A DNA stretch of 61,514 nucleotides from an uncultured Porphyromonadaceae bacterium (lineage in GTDB: Bacteria; Bacteroidota; Bacteroidia; Bacteroidales; Muribaculaceae), in assembly GCA_900548875.1 (NCBI GenBank), contig URMA01000007.1, positions 1-61,514 on the forward strand. Reading direction: 5' to 3'. The notes under the pieces are model-generated. The model ran no database searches. It had not been told where the DNA came from and was given only the letters and a program-made list of their open reading frames with translations. A program made the translations under genes and the position numbers. Shown here in pieces: positions 43,237 to 51,533 of the stretch. Position 1 is the first letter of the stretch, and each line of letters starts with the position of its first letter.

Positions 43237-43851
43237 CTATCGGATGAAATGAGTCGGAGTCCACGGCTCGCTTGGAGGTATGGGTTCGCCTCCCTGCTTT
43301 AAGTTTTTCAACAACCACGCCATATTGCGTCCCAGCGTACGCATGGTCTGCAATCCTTCTATATCCTGACTTGCTTCGCCGGGCAATCTGCCATGGACAC
43401 TGTTCCAATACTGCGACGATACTACCGGCATATTGCTGATAGTGAAATACTTGTTCAGTCGGTCAAATGTCGCACTGGCTCCTCCGCGACGGCACACGGC
43501 CACCGATGCGGCTGGCTTATAGACCAGCAAGTTTTTGGCAGAATAGAACAGACGGTCAAGCAAGGCGCAAAGAGAGCCATTCGGACCGGCGTAATACACA
43601 GGCGATCCGATGACGATTCCGTCGGCCGTTTCCAGCTCCTTTCTGATTTTCTGATACAGGTCATCGTTGAACACGCAGTGTCCCAACTCTGCACAACGAC
43701 CACAGGCAATACAACCCTGAACGGCCTTCGTTCCGATAGACACAATTACCGTTTCCACTCCATTTTCATTCAACGCTTTAGCCACCTCCGACAAAGCGAT
43801 GAACGTATTTCCCTCCATGTGAGGGCTACCGTTAATAAGCAAAACCTTCAT
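43237..43851 (-). CDS. flavodoxin-family NADPH-dependent FMN reductase / iron-sulfur flavoprotein-like, 204 aa
   Basis: The N-terminus LLINGSPHMEGNTF is the typical FMN phosphate loop. A Cys cluster GCIACGRCAELGHC (C47, C50, C53, C59) resembles that of iron-sulfur flavoproteins and may bind a 4Fe-4S cluster. GSPVYYAGPNGSLCALLDR follows. The physiological acceptor is unknown. It has a consensus promoter upstream and the shared terminator downstream. Confidence 0.85.
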   Translation of the reverse strand: MKVLLINGSPHMEGNTFIALSEVAKALNENGVETVIVSIGTKAVQGCIACGRCAELGHCVFNDDLYQKIRKELETADGIVIGSPVYYAGPNGSLCALLDRLFYSAKNLLVYKPAASVAVCRRGGASATFDRLNKYFTISNMPVVSSQYWNSVHGRLPGEASQDIEGLQTMRTLGRNMAWLLKNLKQGGEPIPPSEPWTPTHFIR

Positions 43852-43873
43852 ATATTCAAACTCCTATTTTTTA

Positions 43874-43906
43874 CAAAGATAGCAAAGTCAAAGATAGAAA
43901 ACCAAA
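43874..43906 (-). promoter_or_regulatory. Bacteroidetes-type promoter of the flavodoxin-family gene
   Basis: On the minus strand TTTG (43903-43906), 21-base spacer, TATCTTTG (43874-43881), 23 bases before the ATG. Confidence 0.7.
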
Positions 43907-43964
43907 CTCGTTTAAGTTTTATGCCAAGACACATCGTATCTTATTCCAAGAGAAAAGTTAATAT

Positions 43965-44036
43965 TTGACAGAAGAACAAAAGGACAAATTTAAAATTGAC
44001 AGGCGTGAAAATTTTGTTCTTGTGTTCTTCTGTCAA
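43965..44036. repeat. 72-bp palindromic repeat, copy 1
   Basis: Perfect 14-bp terminal inverted repeats (TTGACAGAAGAACA, 43965-43978; TGTTCTTCTGTCAA, 44023-44036), with further partial pairing inside, so that the whole folds as one long hairpin around AAAATTGACAGGCGTG. It matches the copy at 46602-46673 at 60 of 72 positions with no gaps. It lies between the flavodoxin gene promoter and the 3' end of hppA. Confidence 0.85.
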
Positions 44037-44139
44037 AAATAATAATGAAACGCACTGAAACAAAAAACGCTTCTATCCCACAAAAAGGGTGGAACCGACG
44101 GACGGCCCCACCCGGGAATATTACAAAAACAACCGTTTG

Positions 44140-46344
44140 CTAAAAGAGACTCCATGAAACGGTAAGACCGGCCATAACGATGGCCACCATGCTCATGAGT
44201 TTAATCAGGATGTTAAGGCTCGGACCGGATGTGTCCTTAAACGGGTCGCCGACGGTATCGCCGACAACGGTTGCCTTATGCACATCGCTGCCTTTGCCGC
44301 CAAAATTGCCTTCTTCCACATATTTCTTGGCATTGTCCCAAGCACCGCCGGAGTTGGCCATAAACACCGCCAGAACGAAACCGGCAGCCAAACCGCCTAC
44401 AAGCAGACCAATCACACCCGACACGCCAAAAATCAGCCCCGTCACAATCGGTGCGGCAATGGCGAGCAACGACGGGAACACCATTTCGCGTTGTGCTCCG
44501 CGAGTGGAAATCTGCACGCAGCGTGCATAGTCGGGTTCGGCCTTACCTTCGAGAATACCCTTGATTTCACGGAACTGCCGGCGCACTTCCTCTACCATGT
44601 GAGCAGCGGCACGGCCGACGGCATTCATGGTCAGACCACAGAAAAGGAAAGCCATCATGCTGCCGATAAACATGCCGGAAAGCACTTTCGGATTCATCAG
44701 CGTAACGTCGTAGTAGGTCATGAAGTCGGTAAACGAAGCGTCGCGCAACGCCACTTCCTGCCCGCCGGGCATTTGCAGCACGGTAGTGCCAAGGCGTTGC
44801 AATCCGATGCGTATTTCTTCAACATACGAAGCCAGTAATGCCAAGCCCGTCAACGCAGCCGACCCAATGGCAAATCCCTTGCCGGTAGCCGCCGTAGTGT
44901 TGCCCAGCGAGTCGAGCGCGTCGGTCCGCTTGCGCACTTCCGCACCCAGTCCGCTCATTTCGGCATTGCCGCCGGCGTTGTCGGCAATCGGTCCGTAGGC
45001 ATCGGTAGCCAGCGTAATACCCAAAGTGGAAAGCATTCCCACAGCGGCAATGCTGATACCGTAAAGTCCCATGCTGACATTCGCCATATCAAAGCCGGAA
45101 GCCAGCCAATAAGAAAGGATGATGCCCGCCACCACGGAAATAACCGGTATGGTAGTGGAAATCATACCCAGACCGATACCCGAAATAATCACCGTTGCAG
45201 GGCCGGTCTTTCCACTTTCCGACAGCTTTTGTGTCGGTCGGTAGGATTGCGAAGTATAGTATTCCGTCGAACGTCCGATGACTATGCCCACCAGCAGGCC
45301 GACAACCACGGCAAACGAGAGGTTCAGCCAGTTGGTAATGTCGAGCGCCCAAAGAATAAGGAACGTAGCCACAATGATCAGTACGGAACTGATGTTCGTG
45401 CCTTTCGACAGGGAATTCAACAATTGTTTCACACCGGCATTTTCGTCGGTGCGCACCATAAAAATACCAATAATCGACAGGATAATGCCTACGGCGGCAA
45501 TCAGCATCGGAGCAATTACGGCCTTAAACTGCATCACCACGTCGCCACTGCTCATAAAGGCGGCCGCACCCAAGGCGGCAGTTGCCAAAATGGAACCGCA
45601 ATAGGATTCATAAAGGTCGGCGCCCATACCTGCCACATCGCCCACATTGTCGCCCACGTTGTCGGCAATCGTTGCCGGGTTGCGCGGGTCATCTTCCGGG
45701 ATACCGGCTTCCACCTTCCCCACAAGGTCGGCTCCCACATCGGCGGCTTTCGTATAGATACCGCCGCCCACACGGGCAAACAACGCCTGCGTGGAAGCGC
45801 CCATGCCGAACGTCAGCATCGTTGTGGTTATCACGCAGAGTTTTGCCGTCGGATTCAGCGTATCGGCGTCAATGAAATAGTCAAGCAACAGATACCAGAA
45901 AGAAATGTCGAACAAGCCAAGGCCGACAACGACAAGTCCCATCACGGCGCCGCTTCGGAATGCCACACGCAAACCTTTGTTGAGCGACGTGCGAGCCGCG
46001 TTGGCCGTACGTGCCGAAGCATAGGTTGCCGTCTTCATTCCCAGGAATCCGGCAAGACCGGAGAAGAAACCGCCGGTCAGAAATGCCACCGGCACCCAGT
46101 GGTTCTGAAGATTAAAACCGTAGGCCATGACCGAAAACAGGATAACCAGTCCGACAAAGACCATCGTCACCACCTTATACTGCTGTTTCAGGTAGGACAT
46201 GGCACCCTGACGGACATATAGCGCGATTTTCTTCATTGTCGGAGTTCCCTCGTCCTCCTTCTTCATTTGATGATAGAAAAACCACGCTAAAGCCAATGCC
46301 ACAATCGAGGACAACGGCACTATCCAGAATAAGTGTGTTTCCAT
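44140..46344 (-). CDS. hppA: membrane-bound ion-translocating pyrophosphatase, K+-dependent type, 734 aa
   Basis: Uses PPi hydrolysis to pump H+ and/or Na+ across the inner membrane. The PPi-binding motif DVGADLVGKVEAGIPEDDPRN and the distal GDTVGDPFKDTSGPS are intact. The K+-dependence site reads GNTTAATGKG (Ala where K+-independent enzymes have Lys), so it should be K+-activated. About 16 membrane segments. Some Bacteroidetes enzymes of this class pump both Na+ and H+; sequence alone does not decide it here. Flanked by the two 72-bp palindromes. Confidence 0.95.
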   Translation of the reverse strand: METHLFWIVPLSSIVALALAWFFYHQMKKEDEGTPTMKKIALYVRQGAMSYLKQQYKVVTMVFVGLVILFSVMAYGFNLQNHWVPVAFLTGGFFSGLAGFLGMKTATYASARTANAARTSLNKGLRVAFRSGAVMGLVVVGLGLFDISFWYLLLDYFIDADTLNPTAKLCVITTTMLTFGMGASTQALFARVGGGIYTKAADVGADLVGKVEAGIPEDDPRNPATIADNVGDNVGDVAGMGADLYESYCGSILATAALGAAAFMSSGDVVMQFKAVIAPMLIAAVGIILSIIGIFMVRTDENAGVKQLLNSLSKGTNISSVLIIVATFLILWALDITNWLNLSFAVVVGLLVGIVIGRSTEYYTSQSYRPTQKLSESGKTGPATVIISGIGLGMISTTIPVISVVAGIILSYWLASGFDMANVSMGLYGISIAAVGMLSTLGITLATDAYGPIADNAGGNAEMSGLGAEVRKRTDALDSLGNTTAATGKGFAIGSAALTGLALLASYVEEIRIGLQRLGTTVLQMPGGQEVALRDASFTDFMTYYDVTLMNPKVLSGMFIGSMMAFLFCGLTMNAVGRAAAHMVEEVRRQFREIKGILEGKAEPDYARCVQISTRGAQREMVFPSLLAIAAPIVTGLIFGVSGVIGLLVGGLAAGFVLAVFMANSGGAWDNAKKYVEEGNFGGKGSDVHKATVVGDTVGDPFKDTSGPSLNILIKLMSMVAIVMAGLTVSWSLF

Positions 46345-46601
46345 AAACAGGATTTTATTAATTAGTGATTCATGTTAGATTTCTGACTATAAATTTAAGA
46401 AAGAACTTTCAATTATGAAATTTCGCGGCACACAAAAAACGGGAAACTGCTGTAAAACAGCATATATGCGACGACATAATGATAAAAACGAAGCGCTGCG
46501 ACAAGGATTCGCAAATAAATTCGTATCTTTATAGAAGATAATATGCGGTTCAGGATAAAACTTTAACAAGTTTGGTTTCCTGCCTCCGACTTTCGCTATC
46601 T
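46345..46601. other. intergenic region between hppA and neuC
   Basis: Part of a 356-base gap between divergent genes (the rest is repeat copy 2 and 27 bases). It is AT-rich, with no coding frame. It must hold the hppA promoter, and perhaps that of neuC, but no full TTTG/TAnnTTTG pair was found. Confidence 0.5.
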
Positions 46602-46673
46602 GGGACAGAAGAACAAAAAAACAGATTTAAAATTGACAGGCACGAAAAATTTGTCCTTTTGTTCTTTTGTCCA
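46602..46673. repeat. 72-bp palindromic repeat, copy 2
   Basis: Ungapped match to copy 1, in the same orientation. The terminal arms GGACAGAAGAACA and TGTTCTTTTGTCC still pair (one G-U). Position 2/71 changed from T-A in copy 1 to G-C here, a compensatory change. It ends 27 bases before the neuC start, so it may be in the neuC leader. Confidence 0.85.
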
Positions 46674-46700
46674 ATATCGACCTTTTATAACGAAAACTCT

Positions 46701-47864
46701 ATGAAGCGAAAAATATGTATTGTGACAGGCACGCGTGCCGACTGGGGACTGCTGAGCGGAATTGCCCGCGAGCTGAACAGTCGCGAAGACGTATGCCTGC
46801 AAATTGTGGCCACCAATATGCACCTGTCGGCAAAATACGGCAACACCTACCGGGAAATCGAACGCGACGGACTGACCATTGACCGCCGTGTGCCAATGAC
46901 CGTCGACACGGATTCGCCTGCGGGAACAGTGACTGCCATGAGCGAGTGTATGGCAGGCATGGCGAAAGCGTTCGAGGACCTGAAGCCCGACCTGCTGCTG
47001 ATTCTCGGCGACCGCTATGAAATGCTTGCCGTAGCCAGCGCGGCACTGATTTTCCGCATTCCCATCGCCCACATTGCCGGCGGAGCCGTCAGCCAAGGCG
47101 CATACGACGAAAGCATACGCCACGCGATTACAAAAATGAGCCATATCCACCTGACGGAAACCGAAGAATACCGCCGCCGGGTCATCCAACTGGGCGAAAA
47201 TCCGGCACGGGTGTTCAACACGGGAGCCATCGGTGTCTACAACATCCTGCATACGAACTACATGAGCCGTGAGGAACTGGAGGAAAGCCTGGGCACACGG
47301 ATTCCTGAAAAGTCGCTGCTCATTACGTTCCATCCTGCCACGCTCGACCGCATTCCGCCACGCCAGCAATGCGAGAACCTGTTGGCGGCTCTCGACGAAC
47401 ATTCCGACTATAAGGTGATTTTCACCTATCCGAACAACGACACGAACGGAAAAATCATCATCGAACTGATTGAGGACTACGCCCGCCGTCATCCGGAACG
47501 CTGCGTCGTCTATCCGTCGCTCGGCATGCGCCGCTATCTTTCCGCCCTGCGCTGCGTGGCTGCCGTAGCCGGCAACTCGTCGAGCGGTATCGTGGAAGTG
47601 CCGTCGATGGGCATTCCCACCCTCAACATCGGCATCCGCCAGGACGGCCGTCTTGCCGCCGACTCGGTGGTGAACTGCGGTGTCAGCAAAGAGGAAATCA
47701 GTGCCGGACTTGACAATGTGCTCTCAGAAGCCACCCGCGCCAAAGCACGCAAAACGGTGACCCCCTACGCACAGCCCGACACACTGCAAAAAATCGTCGA
47801 TGCCGTGTGCAACACGCCGCTCGACAACATTATCATCAAACCATTTTACGACCTGCCGCAATGA
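46701..47864 (+). CDS. neuC: UDP-GlcNAc 2-epimerase (hydrolysing), NeuC/LegG-like, 387 aa
   Basis: Produces ManNAc (or a diacetylated analogue) from a nucleotide sugar, the first committed step to nonulosonic acids. ATG at 46701 (MKRKICIVTGTRADWGLL); the open frame starts earlier, inside the repeat. Motifs: LLLILGDRYEMLAVA, HIAGGAVSQGAYDESIRHAITKMSH, NSSSGIVEVPSMGIPTLNIG. The residues do not let me choose between NeuC (UDP-GlcNAc) and LegG (UDP-diacetylbacillosamine). It overlaps neuA by 4 bases (ATGA). Confidence 0.9.
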   Translation: MKRKICIVTGTRADWGLLSGIARELNSREDVCLQIVATNMHLSAKYGNTYREIERDGLTIDRRVPMTVDTDSPAGTVTAMSECMAGMAKAFEDLKPDLLLILGDRYEMLAVASAALIFRIPIAHIAGGAVSQGAYDESIRHAITKMSHIHLTETEEYRRRVIQLGENPARVFNTGAIGVYNILHTNYMSREELEESLGTRIPEKSLLITFHPATLDRIPPRQQCENLLAALDEHSDYKVIFTYPNNDTNGKIIIELIEDYARRHPERCVVYPSLGMRRYLSALRCVAAVAGNSSSGIVEVPSMGIPTLNIGIRQDGRLAADSVVNCGVSKEEISAGLDNVLSEATRAKARKTVTPYAQPDTLQKIVDAVCNTPLDNIIIKPFYDLPQ

Positions 47865-48553
47865 AAACTCTCTATGTCATACCTGCCCGGGGAGGCAGCA
47901 AGGGAATTCCCCACAAAAACATCCGTCCGCTTGCCGGACTACCGCTCATCGGCTACTCCATCCAAGTGGCACGCGCATTTGCCGACGATGCGGACATCTG
48001 CGTGTCGACCGACGACCCGGAAATCGCCGCCGTTGCCGAAGAAATGGGACTGCACGTGCCGTTCCTCCGCCCGGCCGAACTCGCTACGGACAAAAGCGGC
48101 ACCTACGAAGTGCTGCTCCATGCACTCGACTTCTACAAGAAGCAGGGCCGTGACTACGACGTGCTCGTTCTGCTCCAGCCTACATCACCTTTCCGACGTG
48201 CCGACGACGTGAAACGCGCCCTCGACCTGTATACGCCCGACATCGATATGGTGGTGACGGTAAAGGAAGCGGCAAGCAACCCCTACTACAACTGCTACGA
48301 AGTGGACCCCGACGGCTATCTGCACATATCGAAAGGCGACGGCACGTTTACGCGCCGGCAGGATGCGCCGAAGGTGTGGGAATACAACGGCGCCGTTTAT
48401 GTCATCAACGTTGCCTCGTTGCGCCAAATGCCGCTCGGTGCATTCCGCCGTCGCGTGATGTGCGAAATGGACGCGGCACGCTCTGTGGACCTCGACACGG
48501 AAATCGACTGGCTGATTGCCGAAAAAATGATTGAATCGGGAATATTGAAATAA
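47861..48553 (+). CDS. neuA: acylneuraminate (CMP-nonulosonate) cytidylyltransferase, 230 aa
   Basis: Activates sialic acid or legionaminic acid with CTP. N-terminal nucleotide-binding motif IPARGGSKGIPHKNIRPLAG, then VLLQPTSPFRRADDV and DIDMVVTVKEAASNPYY. The start ATG overlaps the neuC stop. The length is typical of the short cytidylyltransferase without a deacetylase domain. It is followed by the sialidase gene after 24 bases. The synthase (NeuB/LegI) is missing from the window. Confidence 0.9.
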   Translation: MKTLYVIPARGGSKGIPHKNIRPLAGLPLIGYSIQVARAFADDADICVSTDDPEIAAVAEEMGLHVPFLRPAELATDKSGTYEVLLHALDFYKKQGRDYDVLVLLQPTSPFRRADDVKRALDLYTPDIDMVVTVKEAASNPYYNCYEVDPDGYLHISKGDGTFTRRQDAPKVWEYNGAVYVINVASLRQMPLGAFRRRVMCEMDAARSVDLDTEIDWLIAEKMIESGILK

Positions 48554-48577
48554 CACTCCATAAAAACTCTCTACAAA

Positions 48578-50212
48578 ATGAAGAAAACACTTGCCGCGAT
48601 TGCCCTGCTGGCTGCATTTTCAGCCGGAGCGCAGAACGACACCGTACGCGTATGGAAAACACAGGTACCGCTATTGATTGAGCGCACCGACAATCCGGTG
48701 TACTATTTGAAAATCGATGCCCAGACAGGCGACAAAATGAACGAAATCACGATGGAATGGAGCGACACGAAAGCGCTTCCATACGTCGAAAGTTTGAAAC
48801 TCTATTATGGCGGCACACGCCTTCCGGCCTCTATCGGCAAAAACGTGATGAAGCCGCTGGAATATCTGTCGTCCACCACCAAAGGCGAAACGCTCTCCGC
48901 CGTGCCGGGCTATTCGCTGCTGAAAGCCGAAGACCGCAACGGGAAAAAGAAAGTGACGTTCCGACTGGACCAAGACCTGACGGAAGGTACGCATTTCTAC
49001 TGGGTCAGCCTCGAAATGAAACCGACGGCTCCGCTCGGCACTACCCTGCAACTAGACTGCACGGGAGCGACTGTCAACGGCAAAAATGCCGTACTTCATT
49101 ACGTATCCGGCAAAGGTGCGGCGCAACGCACTGCCGTGGGCGTGCGTAAAGCCGGCGATGACAATGTGGCGGCCTACCGTATTCCGGGAATCGTCACGAC
49201 AGACCACGGCACTCTGCTCGCCACCTACGACGTGCGCCACAACAACAGTGCCGACCTTCAGGAACACATCGACGTGGGACTGAGCCGAAGCACCGACAGC
49301 GGGAAAACATGGGAAAAGATGCGCATACCGCTTTCCTTCGGCAACTACGGCGGACTGCCTGCGGCACAGAACGGCGTGGGCGACCCCTGCATTCTGTTTG
49401 ACCCTACAACACGCACCACATGGATTGCAGCCGCATGGACACACGGAATGGCTGGACAGCGGGCATGGAACGCCTCGAAACCGGGCATGGACATTGAACA
49501 GACGGCACAACTCGTACTGACAAAAAGCACGGACGACGGCAAGACCTGGTCGGAACCAATCAACATCACCTCACAGGTAAAACAACCTGAATGGCATTTT
49601 CTGCTGCAAGGTCCGGGCCGCGGCATTACGATGGAAAACGGCACGCTCGTCTTCCCTATCCAGTTTATCGGCAAGGACCGCATACCGTGTGCAGGCATCA
49701 TGTACAGCACTGACAAGGGAGAGACATGGACCATCCACCAACCGGCACGCACCAACACAACAGAAGCACAGGTAGCGGAAATCGAGCCGGGAGTGCTGAT
49801 GCTCAACATGCGCGACAACCGCGGCGGAAGCCGTGCCGTATCGACCACCACAAACATGGGGAAAACATGGGTGCAACATTCTTCTTCGCGCAATGCGCTA
49901 CAAGAGCCCGTGTGTATGGCAAGCCTGCTCCATGTGAAGGCTGAAGACAATGCACTGAAGCGCGACCTCCTGCTATTCTCCAATCCGAATACCACCGCAA
50001 AACGCCACCACATCACCATTAAGGCGAGTCTCGACGGAGGCAAGACCTGGCAGGAAGCCAACCAACTACTTCTCGACGAAGCTATCGGCTGGGGCTACTC
50101 CTGCCTGACAATGATTGACCGCAAAACCGTAGGCATTCTCTACGAAAGCAGTTCCGCCAACATCACCTTCCAAGCCATCCCGCTGAAAGACATCGTCAAG
50201 GAATTGAAATAA
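48578..50212 (+). CDS. exo-alpha-sialidase (GH33), secreted, 544 aa
   Basis: Releases terminal sialic acids. Signal peptide MKKTLAAIALLAAFSAGAQ. An N-terminal beta domain (about 20-180) is a carbohydrate-binding-like sialidase N-domain. The propeller has the arginine motif YRIP (R201) and five Asp boxes: STDSGKTW (238), STDDGKTW (317), STDKGETW (377), TTNMGKTW (about 424) and SLDGGKTW (484). R412 and R476 could complete the Arg triad; Y507 (GYSCL) is the likely nucleophile. It lies in one operon with nonulosonate-activating genes, so scavenged sialic acid could be reused on the cell surface. Confidence 0.93.
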   Translation: MKKTLAAIALLAAFSAGAQNDTVRVWKTQVPLLIERTDNPVYYLKIDAQTGDKMNEITMEWSDTKALPYVESLKLYYGGTRLPASIGKNVMKPLEYLSSTTKGETLSAVPGYSLLKAEDRNGKKKVTFRLDQDLTEGTHFYWVSLEMKPTAPLGTTLQLDCTGATVNGKNAVLHYVSGKGAAQRTAVGVRKAGDDNVAAYRIPGIVTTDHGTLLATYDVRHNNSADLQEHIDVGLSRSTDSGKTWEKMRIPLSFGNYGGLPAAQNGVGDPCILFDPTTRTTWIAAAWTHGMAGQRAWNASKPGMDIEQTAQLVLTKSTDDGKTWSEPINITSQVKQPEWHFLLQGPGRGITMENGTLVFPIQFIGKDRIPCAGIMYSTDKGETWTIHQPARTNTTEAQVAEIEPGVLMLNMRDNRGGSRAVSTTTNMGKTWVQHSSSRNALQEPVCMASLLHVKAEDNALKRDLLLFSNPNTTAKRHHITIKASLDGGKTWQEANQLLLDEAIGWGYSCLTMIDRKTVGILYESSSANITFQAIPLKDIVKELK

Positions 50213-50216
50213 CACC

Positions 50217-50255
50217 AAGCCCGCCAACGACACCCACGTCAACGGCGGGCTTTTC
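50217..50255 (+). terminator. rho-independent terminator of the neuC-neuA-sialidase operon
   Basis: AAGCCCGCC pairs with GGCGGGCTT (9 bp) around an 18-nt loop, followed by TTCC; only 5 bases after the stop. Confidence 0.8.
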
Positions 50256-50371
50256 CGTTCTTCTTTCCACACTTTGACCGAACGATACAATTTCTTCAGA
50301 AAAAGCATAATCATTACAGGAAAATTCCGTAACTTTATAATCTATAATCCTCACAATTGACACAAGCTCCT

Positions 50372-51505
50372 ATGACTGATTTTGATGAATATATCCAACA
50401 AGGCGAACCTCACAAACGAGAAAAAGGATTGGCATGGCAGACGGCAATCGGCCTACAGGCTGTTGACGGCCTTCAACCATCGGAATATCTTATCGAAACC
50501 GCCCGTAAAGACATTGAAGGAGAGATTAATATTGATGAGGTCGAACAACTTATAAAAAGTTACTATCAGTCAAAAGGCATCCGCTCAGAACAAGACCTGA
50601 AAAACAGAGAAGCCGACACTGCATCTACTAACATCAGAAGAATCCTCACCGAAAAAACATTTGCATTCTCACTTGTCGGCCTGACATCTATCCACCGGCG
50701 CATTTTCACCGGCATATATAAATTTGCCGGCAAAATCAGGGATTATAACATAACGAAAAAAGAATGGGTATTGCGTGGTGATACCGTGCTATACGTTTCT
50801 GCGCCCGATATTCAGAAAGCCATTGAATATGATTTGGAACAAGAAAAACGGTTTGACTACTCAACAGTGGACAAAACCGGCTTTATCACTCATATAGCTA
50901 ATTTTGTTTCCGGACTTTGGCAAATTCATCCTTTTGGAGAAGGAAACACACGTACTACTGCCGTGTTCACCATAATGTACTTGCGTTCGTTGGGATTTAA
51001 CGTAGAAAACGACATGTTCTATAAGCATTCCTGGTATTTCCGCAACGCTCTTGTCCGTGCTAATTACCAAAATGTGAAAGACGGCATTATGCGCAACTCT
51101 GAATATCTGGAAATGTTTTTCCGCAATCTGCTGTTAGGCGAGACCAACGAATTAAAAAACCGGTACATGCTCATTAATGCTCCCGACAATTGGGAAGACA
51201 AAGAAACCCGACAAGCACCCGACAAGCACCCAACAAGTACCCGACAAGTACCCGACAAGTTCACCTTAGAGAATGAAAACATCTCGCTGATTGTCAGAAC
51301 AATGGGAAATCTCGAGTGGAAAATAAAAGATCTCATGGCCGAATTTGGATTGAAAGACCGAGAAAACTTCATGAAGCTTTATATTACCCCTGCTGTCAAT
51401 AAAGGTTATGTACGCATGCTTTATCCGGAATCACCCCGACATCCACGTCAGAAATACCTGCTGACAGCCAAAGGTCTTGCAGCCTACAACGAGATAAAAG
51501 AATAA
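50372..51505 (+). CDS. Fic-family protein (AMPylation type) with in-frame 11-bp repeat tract, 377 aa
   Basis: The catalytic Fic motif is HPFGEGNTRT (H186-T195; family HxFx(D/E)GNxR), so it should transfer AMP (or another nucleotide) to a protein hydroxyl. The N-terminal helices ETARKDIEGEINIDEVEQLI (42-61) resemble an inhibitory or antitoxin-type element, but I could not align the S/TxxxE(G/N) motif exactly. The C-terminus (about 300-377) looks like a winged helix (KDLMAEFGLKDRENFMKLYI). The ATG at 50372 is chosen over a TTG at 50357. Five 11-bp repeats encode residues 279-297; a copy change would truncate the C-terminal part. Target unknown. No separate antitoxin gene is adjacent. Confidence 0.85.
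   Translation: MTDFDEYIQQGEPHKREKGLAWQTAIGLQAVDGLQPSEYLIETARKDIEGEINIDEVEQLIKSYYQSKGIRSEQDLKNREADTASTNIRRILTEKTFAFSLVGLTSIHRRIFTGIYKFAGKIRDYNITKKEWVLRGDTVLYVSAPDIQKAIEYDLEQEKRFDYSTVDKTGFITHIANFVSGLWQIHPFGEGNTRTTAVFTIMYLRSLGFNVENDMFYKHSWYFRNALVRANYQNVKDGIMRNSEYLEMFFRNLLLGETNELKNRYMLINAPDNWEDKETRQAPDKHPTSTRQVPDKFTLENENISLIVRTMGNLEWKIKDLMAEFGLKDRENFMKLYITPAVNKGYVRMLYPESPRHPRQKYLLTAKGLAAYNEIKE
51206..51260 (+). repeat. five tandem 11-bp repeats inside the Fic gene
   Basis: Units ACCCGACAAGC x2, ACCCAACAAGT, ACCCGACAAGT x2, i.e. (ACCCGACAAGY)5 with a single internal change. Since 11 is not a multiple of three, gain or loss of one unit shifts the frame. Both other frames meet a stop just after the tract (TAG at 51267-51269, TGA at 51274-51276). 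Confidence 0.95.
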
Positions 51506-51533
51506 CAGACAGCACATCTGTATTCTTTTCTTA

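Noticed and set aside
45229..46221. 330-aa open frame on the plus strand opposite hppA
   Set aside because: Antisense shadow rich in His, Gln and Arg; hppA motifs are complete on the other strand.
43965..46673. hppA as a composite transposon bounded by the two palindromes
   Set aside because: No transposase or target-site duplication was seen, and the repeats are 83% identical and themselves palindromic; hppA is a normal chromosomal gene.
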